Part shown: positions 41,559 through 50,469 of the stretch, one piece after another
Numbering within the stretch: position 1 is the stretch's first letter
Layout of the letters: each line of letters begins with the position of its first letter
DNA from: JALHST01 sp038316335
Lineage (GTDB): Bacteria > Bacteroidota > Bacteroidia > Flavobacteriales > Flavobacteriaceae
Length of the DNA: 62,152 bases
Direction of reading: 5' to 3'
Assembly: GCA_038316335.1 (NCBI GenBank)
Contig: JBBQAM010000021.1
Location: forward strand, 1-62,152
Made by a program: the position numbers and the translations under genes
Notes under the pieces: generated by a model
Told to the model about the DNA's origin: nothing
Seen by the model: the letters and a program-made list of their open reading frames with translations, nothing else
The model's database searches: none

Positions 41559-42326
41559 ATGATGATTACCGACACCCACACTCATTTATATAGTGAAGCA
41601 TTTGAGGAAGATAGGAAGGATGTAATCGCCAGGGCTTTGGAAAGCGGGGTGCAACGTTTTTTTATCCCGGCTATTGATTCGTCCTATACCAATGCCATGT
41701 TGGCGTTAGAAAACGCTTACCCCGACAACATGTTCCTTATGATGGGGCTACATCCTACGCATGTTAAAGAGAATTATCGTAACGAACTGGCTCATGTAGA
41801 GGAAATGTTGCAACACCATAGGTTCTATGCGGTTGGTGAAATCGGTATTGATCTTTATTGGGACAAATCGTTGCTCCAGCAACAGCGTGAGGCTTTTCAG
41901 TATCAGATACAATTGGCAAAGAAGCATGGATTGCCCATCGTAATTCATTGTAGGGAATCGTTTGACGAGATCTTTGCGATTCTTGAATTGGAAAAATCGA
42001 AAGAGCTGTGCGGCATCTTTCATTGTTTTACGGGGACCCTTGAACAAGCCGAAACGGCCATATCGTATAATATGAAACTAGGCATCGGTGGGGTAGTAAC
42101 CTTTAAAAATGGAAAGCTCGACACATTTCTAAATAAGATCGATTTAAAACATCTCGTGCTTGAAACCGATTCCCCGTATCTGGCACCTGTACCATTTCGT
42201 GGCAAGCGCAATGAAAGCAGTTTTATAGTGCACATATTAAAAAAATTAGCTGATATTTATCGAAAGGATAAAGCGGAGATCGCCAAGATAACCACTCAGA
42301 ATTCCAAGGATATCTTTGGAGTTTGA
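41559..42326 (+). CDS. TatD family metal-dependent hydrolase
   Basis: The 255-residue TIM barrel begins MITDTHTHLYSEAF (His-x-His metal site) and has MGLHPTHVKE, VGEIGIDLYWDKS, VIHCRESFDE, GIFHCFTGT and LVLETDSPYLAP, the standard TatD motifs. Members act as metal-dependent DNases or hydrolases. It is first of a pair with the asparaginase, 12 bp apart. Confidence 0.94.
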   Translation: MMITDTHTHLYSEAFEEDRKDVIARALESGVQRFFIPAIDSSYTNAMLALENAYPDNMFLMMGLHPTHVKENYRNELAHVEEMLQHHRFYAVGEIGIDLYWDKSLLQQQREAFQYQIQLAKKHGLPIVIHCRESFDEIFAILELEKSKELCGIFHCFTGTLEQAETAISYNMKLGIGGVVTFKNGKLDTFLNKIDLKHLVLETDSPYLAPVPFRGKRNESSFIVHILKKLADIYRKDKAEIAKITTQNSKDIFGV

Positions 42327-42338
42327 TAATTCGGGCAT

Positions 42339-43367
42339 ATGATAAAGCGCACCAAGATCTTACTTATTTATACCGGCGGCACCATTGGCATGGTGAAAGA
42401 TTATGAATCGGGAACCTTAAAGCCATTGAATTTCGGTAAACTGTTGAAGAATATTCCTGAACTGCACCAGCTTGATTGTGAAATCGAAAGCGTTTCATTT
42501 CAAAAACCGATTGATTCATCGAATATGAATCCGGATCATTGGGTCGATATCGTCTCCTTGATCGAGGCGCATTATGAATCACACGACGGTTTTGTGGTGC
42601 TCCACGGGAGCGACACGATGAGCTATACCGCCGCTGCCTTGAGTTTTCTTCTCGAGAACCTAGGGAAACCTGTAATTCTTACAGGGAGTCAATTGCCTAT
42701 CGGAGATCTGCGTACAGATGCGAAGGAAAATCTGATTACCTCTATTCAAATTGCTGCCTTACAGGAAAAAGAGGGTCCGGTAATTCAAGAGGTGGGCCTT
42801 TATTTTGAATATAAGTTATATCGTGCAAATAGAACGACGAAAATCAATGCCGAACATTTTGAGGCTTTTGCGTCCTTGAATTATCCACCGCTAGTCGAAT
42901 CGGGCGTTCACCTAAAGGTAAATTATGAATATCTTTTAAGAAACAGGCATACAAAGAAGTTGCATGCCCATAAGCAATTGGATAATAATGTCGTTATCCT
43001 TAAACTTTTCCCAGGACTCAATAAAACCGTTTTTCAAAGTATTTTGAACATTCCTGGTCTAAAGGCAGTGGTACTCGAAACCTATGGGGCAGGCAATGCA
43101 CCGACCGAGGAATGGTTGGTATCGGCACTCAGAGAGGCAATTAATAAGGGGCTGCATGTCGTTAATGTGACCCAATGTTCGGGAGGCAGTGTAATTATGG
43201 GGCAATATGAGACCAGCGAACAATTACGCAAACTTCAGGTGATCAACGGAAAGGACATCACAACGGAGGCTGCCATAACAAAACTCATGTATCTTTTGGG
43301 AAGTCAAGTTTCGGCTAAATTGCTGAAAACCATATTTGAAACGTCCTTGCGCGGAGAAATGCAATAA
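42339..43367 (+). CDS. Type I L-asparaginase
   Basis: The 342-residue protein has the asparaginase signatures IYTGGTIGMVKD (catalytic Thr near 14) and VVLHGSDTMSYTAAALSF with the second catalytic Thr/Asp, then LTGSQLPIGDLRTDAKEN. It hydrolyses asparagine to aspartate and ammonia. Lack of a signal peptide makes it the cytoplasmic type I form. It is coupled with tatD upstream and followed by tRNA-Ser. Confidence 0.94.
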   Translation: MIKRTKILLIYTGGTIGMVKDYESGTLKPLNFGKLLKNIPELHQLDCEIESVSFQKPIDSSNMNPDHWVDIVSLIEAHYESHDGFVVLHGSDTMSYTAAALSFLLENLGKPVILTGSQLPIGDLRTDAKENLITSIQIAALQEKEGPVIQEVGLYFEYKLYRANRTTKINAEHFEAFASLNYPPLVESGVHLKVNYEYLLRNRHTKKLHAHKQLDNNVVILKLFPGLNKTVFQSILNIPGLKAVVLETYGAGNAPTEEWLVSALREAINKGLHVVNVTQCSGGSVIMGQYETSEQLRKLQVINGKDITTEAAITKLMYLLGSQVSAKLLKTIFETSLRGEMQ

Positions 43368-43436
43368 AAATAATGGGTTTAATTTCCTCAACTAATATTT
43401 TTTTTGTTATTTGGGCAACCCGTAAAAGGCTATTAT

Positions 43437-43524
43437 AGAGAGGTGGCCGAGTGGTCGAAGGCGCACGCCTGGAAAGTGTGTATACACCACAAGTGTATCG
43501 AGGGTTCGAATCCCTTCCTCTCTG
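43437..43524 (+). tRNA. tRNA-Ser (anticodon GGA)
   Basis: An 88-nt cloverleaf is visible: acceptor AGAGAGG/CCTCTCT, D arm GCCGAGTGGTCGAAGGC, anticodon stem CACGC/GTGTG with loop CTGGAAA (anticodon GGA), a long variable arm typical of serine tRNAs, and T arm GAGGG-TTCGAAT-CCCTT. Discriminator base is G. CCA is not encoded. Confidence 0.96.
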
Positions 43525-43539
43525 CGAAGAAGTTTTACT

Positions 43540-43568
43540 TTGTTTATTGTGTTTTTTTTTTATCTTTA
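43540..43568 (+). promoter_or_regulatory. Promoter of the exbB operon
   Basis: TTG at 43540-43542 and TATCTTTA at 43561-43568 are 18 bp apart, close to the Bacteroidota TTG/TAnnTTTG promoter. The exbB ATG follows 35 bp later. Confidence 0.55.
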
Positions 43569-43602
43569 ACCCTATTAACTAACTAATTTAAGTTCGAAAG
43601 AA

Positions 43603-44352
43603 ATGAAAAGATTATTCTCTATCCTGGCCATGGCCGGGTTATTTGTGGCAGGTACAAATACAGTAAGCGCAAAGGTCACTGCAGCAGTGATGTTTTTGCA
43701 AGATGCGGCTCCTGAAGCGGAAAAAGGCTTTACTCAAGTGTTAAAGGAAAAATTCATTGAGGGCGGTGCCGGATTTATGGGAATCGTACTTCTGTGTTTA
43801 ATTCTTGGTTTGGCTGTTGCTATCGAGAGAATCATTTATTTGAACATGGCGAGCACCAATAGTGCAAAATTGAAACAGCAAGTAGAAGATGCTTTGGCAT
43901 CTGGTGGAATCGAAGCCGCCAAAGAAGTTTGTAGAAATACAAAGGGCCCAGTTGCCTCTATTTATTACCAAGGCTTAGACAGGGCCGGTGAAAGCATCGA
44001 ATCAGCTGAAAAGGCGGTAATCGCTTATGGTGGTGTTCAGATGGGACAATTGGAAAAGAACGTATCATGGTTGACCTTGTTCATCGCTACCGCACCGATG
44101 CTTGGGTTCATGGGAACGGTAATCGGTATGATCCAGGCCTTCGAAAAGATTTCGGCGGTTGGTAATTTAAGTGCCTCACTTATTGCAGGTGATATTCAGG
44201 TAGCATTGTTAACGACCGTGTTTGGTCTTATTGTGGCAATCATCCTTCAGGTATTCTACAATTACATTATCGCTAAAATCGATAGTATCGTAAATGACAT
44301 GGAAGATTCGTCTATTTCATTGATCGACATGTTAGTCGACCACAAAAAATAA
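43603..44352 (+). CDS. exbB: ExbB/TolQ/MotA-type proton channel protein
   Basis: The 249-residue protein has an N-terminal hydrophobic leader, a first membrane segment (50-75: GFMGIVLLCLILGLAVAIERI), and a pair of helices (150-230: LFIATAPMLGFMGTVIGMIQAF and AGDIQVALLTTVFGLIVAIIL) with the conserved Pro/Thr/Gly pore pattern. Together with ExbD it forms the proton-driven motor that energises TonB-type transport or gliding/type IX-related processes at the inner membrane. It is first in a four-gene operon. Confidence 0.93.
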   Translation: MKRLFSILAMAGLFVAGTNTVSAKVTAAVMFLQDAAPEAEKGFTQVLKEKFIEGGAGFMGIVLLCLILGLAVAIERIIYLNMASTNSAKLKQQVEDALASGGIEAAKEVCRNTKGPVASIYYQGLDRAGESIESAEKAVIAYGGVQMGQLEKNVSWLTLFIATAPMLGFMGTVIGMIQAFEKISAVGNLSASLIAGDIQVALLTTVFGLIVAIILQVFYNYIIAKIDSIVNDMEDSSISLIDMLVDHKK

Positions 44353-44377
44353 GTTATACCAAATACACAACTGAATT

Positions 44378-44821
44378 ATGTATAAAATTGTAAAAATAGG
44401 ATTGGTTGTCTTAGGACTGATCGGCGTTATCCTTTGGTTGATGTTGCCAGATGGTAAGATGCCGGCTGCCGAAGCGGCGCAAAGTGGCGCAATGGGTGCC
44501 ATGTTCATGCTGACATACGCACTTATGGCCATAGCGGTTATATTTAGCTTGGTTTTTTCACTAAGAAGCCAATTTTCAAATCCGGCTAGCCTTAAGAAAT
44601 CGATGTTTATCTTGGGTGGATTTTTATTGGTGTTGGCCATTGCCTACGTTTTGGCCTCTGGAAGCGATGTCAATTTAGATGAAATGTCTAGAAGAGGAAT
44701 CAATACGACCGAAGGAACGGTAAAAAATATTGGGGCGGGCTTAAATGTATTTTTCATCCTGACCTTAATTGCCGTCGTTGCCATGTTATGGGGCGGATTT
44801 AAAAAAATGACAAGTAAATAA
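44378..44821 (+). CDS. Membrane protein between exbB and exbD
   Basis: The 147-residue protein has four predicted membrane segments (5-24, 40-62, 75-92 and 120-140; for example VVLGLIGVILWLMLP and FILTLIAVVAMLWGGF). It is not a known ExbB/D family. Its fixed position between exbB and exbD in many Flavobacteriia suggests it is part of or modulates the same complex. Spacing is 25 bp from exbB and 10 bp to exbD. Confidence 0.8.
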   Translation: MYKIVKIGLVVLGLIGVILWLMLPDGKMPAAEAAQSGAMGAMFMLTYALMAIAVIFSLVFSLRSQFSNPASLKKSMFILGGFLLVLAIAYVLASGSDVNLDEMSRRGINTTEGTVKNIGAGLNVFFILTLIAVVAMLWGGFKKMTSK

Positions 44822-44831
44822 AGAGAAGACT

Positions 44832-45446
44832 ATGCCTAGAAGAGGAGCACCACCAGAAGTAAATGCCGGGTCTATGGCAGATATCGCATTCTTGCTACTC
44901 ATCTTTTTCTTGGTGACTACCACCATTGAAACCGATGCGGGCCTGGATCGTATGTTGCCCCCGATTGAACCGCCGGATACCGATGTTATCATTAAACAAA
45001 AGAATATCTTTCAGGTAAATATCAATAGGGAGGGCCAATTGTTGGCCGATGACGAATTGATCGATCTGAAGCAATTAAGGGCCAAAGCCACTGATTTTTT
45101 AGACAATAACGGTGATGGAACTTGTACATACTGCAAAGGAAGGAAAGTATCCGAATCATCTGATAATCCGACCAAGGCGATCATTTCTTTGAAAAATGAT
45201 CGGGAAACCAAATATGGCACTTATATCACTGTTCAAAATGAACTGGTAGGTGCTTACAACGATTTGCGAAATCGAGAGGCCCAACGGTTGTACAACAGAA
45301 AGTTTACTGATATGGAGGCTGAATATCTGAATCCGGAGACATCGACGAAGATTAAGGATGAGTTAAAGGAGAAGGTTCAGAAAATACAGGATTTATTTCC
45401 TCAGAAATTGTCAGAAGCCGAAACGTCAACGGGTACGGGTAATTAA
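44832..45446 (+). CDS. exbD: ExbD/TolR-type biopolymer transport protein
   Basis: The 204-residue protein has the ExbD start VNAGSMADIAFLLLIFFLVTTTIE with the single membrane helix and conserved Asp (in MADIAFLLL) that carries protons. The remainder is periplasmic, containing DNNGDGTCTYCKGRKVSE and AISLKNDRETKY. Compared with the ~140-residue enterobacterial ExbD it is longer, with an extended helical C-terminus. It acts with ExbB and the second ExbD. Confidence 0.92.
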   Translation: MPRRGAPPEVNAGSMADIAFLLLIFFLVTTTIETDAGLDRMLPPIEPPDTDVIIKQKNIFQVNINREGQLLADDELIDLKQLRAKATDFLDNNGDGTCTYCKGRKVSESSDNPTKAIISLKNDRETKYGTYITVQNELVGAYNDLRNREAQRLYNRKFTDMEAEYLNPETSTKIKDELKEKVQKIQDLFPQKLSEAETSTGTGN

Positions 45447-45468
45447 TTAGAAGTTAAAGCAATAGGTT

Positions 45469-45957
45469 ATGTCAAAATTTAATAAGAAAAAAGGTTCTGG
45501 TGATGTGCCTGTGGTAAATACGGCTTCCTTACCTGATATCGTATTCATGCTATTGTTCTTCTTTATGACCGTTACGGTAATGAAGGACAATACCCTTAAG
45601 GTTGAGAATACGTTGCCGAATGCCACCGAAGTTAAAAAACTCGAGAAAAAAGACCGTATTATCTATATCTATGTAGGGAAGCCTACCAGGGAATATGAAA
45701 AGGTGTTCGGTACCGAGCCCAAAATTCAGCTTAATGATAAGTTTGCCAATCCGAGTGAAGTAGGTGACTATATCCTACAAGAGCGTGCTAAAAAGTCACA
45801 GGACCTTCAAAATGTATTGACAACGGCCCTCAAAGTAGACAAGAATGCCAACATGGGACTCATATCTGATATTAAACAGGAACTTCGTAAGGTGAACGCA
45901 CTGAAAATAAATTATACAACCTATGAAGGGGATGCGTTTTTAAACGTTAAAAAATAA
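45469..45957 (+). CDS. Second ExbD/TolR-type protein
   Basis: The 162-residue protein shares the ExbD pattern: NTASLPDIVFMLLFFFMTVTVMKD, with the conserved Asp in the single membrane helix, then a periplasmic domain IIYIYVGKP and IKQELRKVNALKINYTTYEG. Two different ExbD proteins in one operon probably form a heteromeric stator. A terminator follows at 45986-46019. Confidence 0.92.
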   Translation: MSKFNKKKGSGDVPVVNTASLPDIVFMLLFFFMTVTVMKDNTLKVENTLPNATEVKKLEKKDRIIYIYVGKPTREYEKVFGTEPKIQLNDKFANPSEVGDYILQERAKKSQDLQNVLTTALKVDKNANMGLISDIKQELRKVNALKINYTTYEGDAFLNVKK

Positions 45958-45985
45958 GTTGAATAGCCAAATTTTATGTTCATAT

Positions 45986-46019
45986 AAAACGCCTTGATCC
46001 ATCGATTGAGGCGTTTTTA
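45986..46019 (+). terminator. Terminator of the exbB-exbD operon
   Basis: AAAACGCCT and AGGCGTTTT arms enclose a 14-base loop, followed by TTTT. Confidence 0.85.
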
Positions 46020-46164
46020 TTTGTGTAACTTTGAGTCTAACAAAATACGCAAAGGTGTTTTCGATAAAACAGCGCCCGGGAAAGACGTGTCGAATAGATT
46101 ATACCAAAATGCCTGAAACAGCAGGTGCTAAAGGGCAAGGATATTAAAAGTAAGATAACAAACT

Positions 46165-46854
46165 ATGAAACAATTGGTGCTTTGCTATATCCTTTGTGGT
46201 ATTTCCTTAGGTACCTCTGCGCAAATAAAAAATGACAGTACGGTTTATGATACCAACTATCTGGAAGATCAATTTTATGTTGGGATAACCTACAATTTCT
46301 TGCTGAACAAACCCAAAAGTGTTACACAACGCAATTTATCCTACGGCCTTCAGGGCGGCATTATAAAGGACATTCCTATAAATAAATCGAGGACCAAGGC
46401 TATCGGAATCGGATTTGGTTACGCCTTTAATTCCTATTATTCGACCCTTTTGGCATCTGAAACACTAAATGAAAACATCTATACGGTTTTAGATGCCGAA
46501 ACCGATTTTAAGAGAAATAAAGTCGAAACACATATGATTGAGTTTCCTTTAGAGTTTCGTTGGCGCAATTCAACCCCCCAGTCGTATAAATTTTGGCGTG
46601 TGTATGCAGGCGCCAAGTTTGGTTATGTGTTAGGTGGTAGGTCTAAATTCGTGTCAAGTAGCGAGAAAATATCTTTTTATAATACTGACATTGTTAAATT
46701 TCACTACGGTCTTACTCTTAATTTCGGCTATAATACATTCAATGTGCATGCCTATTATGCACTTAATTCACTTTTTAAGGATACCACATCAGTCGATGGG
46801 AATCGCATCGATATGAAGCCCTTGCGCATTGGGCTCATCTTTTATATTTTATAG
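46165..46854 (+). CDS. PorT-like outer-membrane barrel protein
   Basis: The 229-residue protein has a signal peptide (MKQLVLCYILCGISLGTSAQ) and a beta-barrel pattern of alternating aromatic residues (FYVGITYNFLLNK, YGLQGGIIKDIP, GIGFGYAFNSYYST, EFPLEFRWRN, YAGAKFGYVLGG and FHYGLTLNFGYNTF) ending in Ile-Leu. It matches the PorT-family barrels of Bacteroidota, some of which serve the type IX secretion system. It sits after exbB-exbD, a common order, and overlaps the convergent membrane-protein gene by 6 bp. Confidence 0.8.
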   Translation: MKQLVLCYILCGISLGTSAQIKNDSTVYDTNYLEDQFYVGITYNFLLNKPKSVTQRNLSYGLQGGIIKDIPINKSRTKAIGIGFGYAFNSYYSTLLASETLNENIYTVLDAETDFKRNKVETHMIEFPLEFRWRNSTPQSYKFWRVYAGAKFGYVLGGRSKFVSSSEKISFYNTDIVKFHYGLTLNFGYNTFNVHAYYALNSLFKDTTSVDGNRIDMKPLRIGLIFYIL

Positions 46855-47454
46855 CCAGAACTTCACCGTAAGGAGTTGGGTTATCAACCCGATACAGAAT
46901 CCAATAAATAATTCAGCGCTATTGTGAGCTTTGAGATAGAGTCTGGAAGTCGCGGTCAATCCGGTAAAAAAAATAAGTAGACTTATCGCCAAGGTAATAT
47001 TTACCTCAAAATGAATGCTAAGAACGATGAGGAACATCAATAAGCTCCCCATTCCCATTAAGTGCATGCTAGTTTTCATACGAAAATACAAGAGTAATAA
47101 CGATGTCAAAGTGGCTGAGAGAAGTCCGACGAAATAGTAATACAGTTCGGGAATGTAATTATTTGGTATTACTTTGTAAAGTATCAAAAAAAGCAACCCG
47201 ATCTGGATAAACAAGGGGTATTTTCGCTCTTGCAGGCTTGTAATAAATACAGAACTGGCCATGCCTAAGTTTTTCAATATTAAATAGGCGATTATCGGGA
47301 TGATAACCGTTAATATAAAGATGGGTAGAAAATTCCCACTCTGCAGTTCCAAAGGGCTGTATTTTGGGGTAATGATGAAATAGGCCAAAGTTCCTGCAAT
47401 TGGCACGAATATTGGGTGAAAAATATAGGAAATCACCTTTAAGAGAACCTTCAT
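46849..47454 (-). CDS. Multi-pass membrane protein, PAP2-like
   Basis: The 201-residue protein has about six membrane segments. Its C-terminal half has HLMGMGSLLMFLIVLSIH and TATSRLYLKAHNSAELFIGF, an arrangement like the His/Arg signature of PAP2 phosphatases, though full catalytic motifs cannot be confirmed. The Leu-rich helices begin at MKVLLKVISYIFHPIFVPI. It shares a TAATG overlap with rpoN, so translation is coupled. A lipid-phosphatase-like role is possible but unproven. Confidence 0.7.
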   Translation of the reverse strand: MKVLLKVISYIFHPIFVPIAGTLAYFIITPKYSPLELQSGNFLPIFILTVIIPIIAYLILKNLGMASSVFITSLQERKYPLFIQIGLLFLILYKVIPNNYIPELYYYFVGLLSATLTSLLLLYFRMKTSMHLMGMGSLLMFLIVLSIHFEVNITLAISLLIFFTGLTATSRLYLKAHNSAELFIGFCIGLITQLLTVKFWL

Positions 47455-48911
47455 TAAATCTTTTTTCGCAAGCGTGCTACCGGAATATCCAACTGTTCCC
47501 TGTACTTGGCAACTGTTCTTCTGGCAATGGGATATCCCTTCTCTTTGAGAATGACCGCCAATTTATCATCGGTAAGTGGTTTTCTTTTCTGTTCTTCTCC
47601 AATGACCGTTTCCAATATTTTTTTGATTTCCTTGGTAGAAACATCCTCTCCCTGATCATTCTTCATTGATTCCGAAAAATAATCCTTGATCAGTTTGGTA
47701 CCATAGGGGGTGTCTACATACTTGCTATTCGCCACCCTTGAAACCGTTGATACATCCATATCAATTAAATCGGCAATATCCTTTAGGATCATGGGCCTTA
47801 AATTGCGTTCATCCCCGGTAAGAAAATATTCGTTTTGATATTGCATGATGGCATTCATGGTAATGAACAAAGTCTGTTGTCTTTGACGAATGGCGTCGAT
47901 AAACCATTTGGCCGAATCCAATTTTTGTTTGATGAAAAGTACGGCATCTTTTTGAGACCTTGATTTATCCTTTGCATCCTTATACCCCTGTAACATATTA
48001 CTATATTCCCTTGAAACATGAAGTTCGGGCGCATTTCTCCCGTTCAGGGCCAGTTCAAGCTCGCCATCGACAATACGAATTGAAAAATCGGGTACCACAT
48101 GCTCAACAATCCGATTATTGCCCGAAAAAGACCCACCAGGTTTTGGATTGAGCTTTTCGATTTCTGAAATTGCGGCTTTAAGTTGCTCTTCGGTTATGCC
48201 ATGTTTTTGTTGTAATTTTTTATAATGCTTCTTGGTAAATTGATCAAATGACTTTTCGAGAAGGGCAATGGCAAGTTCCACACTTGGCCCCTGATCTTTT
48301 TGTCTCAATTGAAGAATAAGGCATTCTTCCAAAGAACGTGCAGCTATCCCGGGTGGATCGAGTTCCTGAACCATTTTAAGAACCTTTTGCACGGTTTTTT
48401 CGTCAGTGTGGATGTTTTGTGTGAAGGCGAGGTCATCAAGAATATCTGACAGTGGCCTTCTAATATAGCCGCTTTCGTCGATACTGCCGATCAGAAATTC
48501 GGCGACACTCCATTCATCATCGGTCAAATATTCGGTATTGAGCTGGTTGATCAAGTACTGATTGAATGAAATACCTGCAGCATATGGAACACTTTTTTCT
48601 TCTTCGTCGGCACTATAGTTGTTGGCTTTTGTTCGATAATCCGGAATTTCATCATCGCTGAGATATTCATCAATATTGATATCATCGGCATTGATGTGCT
48701 CGCTGTCATTATCACCCTCATACATATCCTCGAAATCATCTTCCGGCGTTTCGCTTTCTTCCTTGCCACCTTCCAAGGCCGGATTTTCCTCCAATTCTTG
48801 TTTTAATCGCTGTTCAAATGCCTGTGTGGGCAATTGTATCAACTTCATCAACTGGATCTGTTGCGGTGATAATTTTTGCGATAATTTGAATTGTAAGTGT
48901 TGTTTTAACAT
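47454..48911 (-). CDS. rpoN: RNA polymerase sigma-54 factor
   Basis: The 485-residue protein (ATG 48911) has region I (QFKLSQKLSPQQIQLMKLIQLP), an acidic middle (ESETPEDDFEDMYEGDNDSE), the core-binding region with LDPPGIAARSLEECLILQLR and the DNA-binding part with MDVSTVSRVANSKY, then the RpoN box ARRTVAKYREQL. It directs polymerase to -24/-12 promoters with activator ATPases. Length is family-typical. The small membrane protein gene follows by overlap. Confidence 0.95.
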   Translation of the reverse strand: MLKQHLQFKLSQKLSPQQIQLMKLIQLPTQAFEQRLKQELEENPALEGGKEESETPEDDFEDMYEGDNDSEHINADDINIDEYLSDDEIPDYRTKANNYSADEEEKSVPYAAGISFNQYLINQLNTEYLTDDEWSVAEFLIGSIDESGYIRRPLSDILDDLAFTQNIHTDEKTVQKVLKMVQELDPPGIAARSLEECLILQLRQKDQGPSVELAIALLEKSFDQFTKKHYKKLQQKHGITEEQLKAAISEIEKLNPKPGGSFSGNNRIVEHVVPDFSIRIVDGELELALNGRNAPELHVSREYSNMLQGYKDAKDKSRSQKDAVLFIKQKLDSAKWFIDAIRQRQQTLFITMNAIMQYQNEYFLTGDERNLRPMILKDIADLIDMDVSTVSRVANSKYVDTPYGTKLIKDYFSESMKNDQGEDVSTKEIKKILETVIGEEQKRKPLTDDKLAVILKEKGYPIARRTVAKYREQLDIPVARLRKKI

Positions 48912-48952
48912 CAAAGGTGGCTTGTAAGCCTTATAAAGTTAAAGAATTAGGT

Positions 48953-50386
48953 TTAAAATTCAGCGTTTTGCGGTGTTCTTGGAAATGGAATTACATCGCG
49001 AATATTCCCCATGCCGGTAGCAAAAAGCACAAGGCGCTCAAATCCGAGTCCAAAGCCACTGTGAACAGCGGTCCCGAATTTTCGGAGATCTAAATACCAC
49101 CAGAGTTCTTTTTCGTCGATACCCAATGCGGCTATTTTTTCCCGCAGAATGTCTAAGCGTTCCTCTCGCTGTGACCCCCCAACGATTTCACCGATGCCCG
49201 GAAAAAGTATATCCATGGCGCGCACCGTTTTCCCATCCTCGTTTAAACGCATGTAAAAGGCCTTTATTGTGGCGGGATAGTCATAGAGGATAACAGGACA
49301 CTTAAAGTGTTTTTCCACCAAAAACCGCTCATGTTCACTTTGCAGGTCGGCACCCCATTCATTAATGGGATATTGAAATTTTTTCTTTTTATTCGGAGTG
49401 CTATTACGTAAGATCTCTATGGCTTCCGTATAGGTGATTCGTTTGAAATCAGTGTCAACTATGAATTGTAATTTCTCAATGAGGGGCATATCACTGCGTT
49501 CTGCCTGCGGTTTTGATTTCTCTTCATCGAACTGTCGTTGCTCCAAGAACTTCAAATCTTCTGAACAATTCTCAAGAATATAGCCAAGGACATACTTGAT
49601 AAAATCTTCTGCAAGATCCATATTATCATTCAGGTCATAGAAGGCCATTTCAGGTTCTATCATCCAAAATTCGGCCAGGTGTCTTGACGTATTTGAGTTT
49701 TCAGCCCTAAAAGTGGGGCCAAAGGTATATACTTTGCCGAGCGCCATGGCGTATGCTTCGGCCTCCAATTGTCCCGAAACCGTAAGATTGGTTTCCTTGC
49801 CAAAAAAATCTTCCCGGTAGTTCACCGCGCCATCTTTGGTCAACGGGGGGTTTTTTTCATCCAGAGTGGTAACCCTGAACATTTCACCTGCGCCTTCGGC
49901 GTCAGAGCCTGTGATGATAGGGGCATGGAAATAGTAAAATCCGTTCGAGGTAAAATAATGGTGAACGGCAAATGCCAATGCCGACCTCACCCGCATGATC
50001 GCGGCAAACGTATTCGTACGAATACGCAGATGTGCTTTTTCCCTAAGAAATTCAAGGGAATGTTTTTTTGGCTGAATCGGATAGATTTCCGGATCCGCAT
50101 CGCCATGAACCATAATACCGTTCACCTGAATTTCAACCGTTTGACCTTTTCCTTGGCTCTCTACCAAGGTCCCCGTAATTCTCAGGGCCGCTCCTGTATT
50201 GATCTGTTTAAGGACTGCGTCATCAAACTGATTAAAATCGACTACGCATTGAATGTTGTTCAAGGTCGATCCGTCGTTTAAGGCAATAAAACGGTTGCTT
50301 CTAAAGGTCTTTACCCATCCATTGACTACAACGACCTGTAATACAGGAGGTGTTGTCAAGAGTTCTTTTATACTAATTGTGTTCAT
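48953..50386 (-). CDS. asnS: Asparaginyl-tRNA synthetase
   Basis: The 477-residue class II synthetase has an OB-fold anticodon domain (20-110: VNGWVKTFRSNRFIALNDGS) and catalytic motifs ITGSDAEGAGEMF, SGQLEAEAYAMALGKVYTFGPTFRAENSNTSRHLAEFWMIEPE (motif 2) and HSGFGLGFERLVLF (motif 3). The NRS-type gap is present, as usual for asnS. It charges tRNA-Asn. It is followed by rpoN 38 bp downstream in the same direction, possibly in one operon. Confidence 0.96.
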   Translation of the reverse strand: MNTISIKELLTTPPVLQVVVVNGWVKTFRSNRFIALNDGSTLNNIQCVVDFNQFDDAVLKQINTGAALRITGTLVESQGKGQTVEIQVNGIMVHGDADPEIYPIQPKKHSLEFLREKAHLRIRTNTFAAIMRVRSALAFAVHHYFTSNGFYYFHAPIITGSDAEGAGEMFRVTTLDEKNPPLTKDGAVNYREDFFGKETNLTVSGQLEAEAYAMALGKVYTFGPTFRAENSNTSRHLAEFWMIEPEMAFYDLNDNMDLAEDFIKYVLGYILENCSEDLKFLEQRQFDEEKSKPQAERSDMPLIEKLQFIVDTDFKRITYTEAIEILRNSTPNKKKKFQYPINEWGADLQSEHERFLVEKHFKCPVILYDYPATIKAFYMRLNEDGKTVRAMDILFPGIGEIVGGSQREERLDILREKIAALGIDEKELWWYLDLRKFGTAVHSGFGLGFERLVLFATGMGNIRDVIPFPRTPQNAEF

Positions 50387-50469
50387 CTAAAAATTTAAAC
50401 CCCAAAGATAGCCTTTTGATAAAAAGAATCGACTTTGGAAATATAGAAAAGTAGCTTAAAATCGGAAGT

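Noticed and set aside
43404..43586. Plus-strand frame of 60 codons
   Set aside because: It covers the whole tRNA-Ser gene, which is certain.
49769..50281. Long antisense frame of 170 codons within asnS
   Set aside because: asnS on the other strand is unmistakable; the antisense frame has no similarity or control signals.
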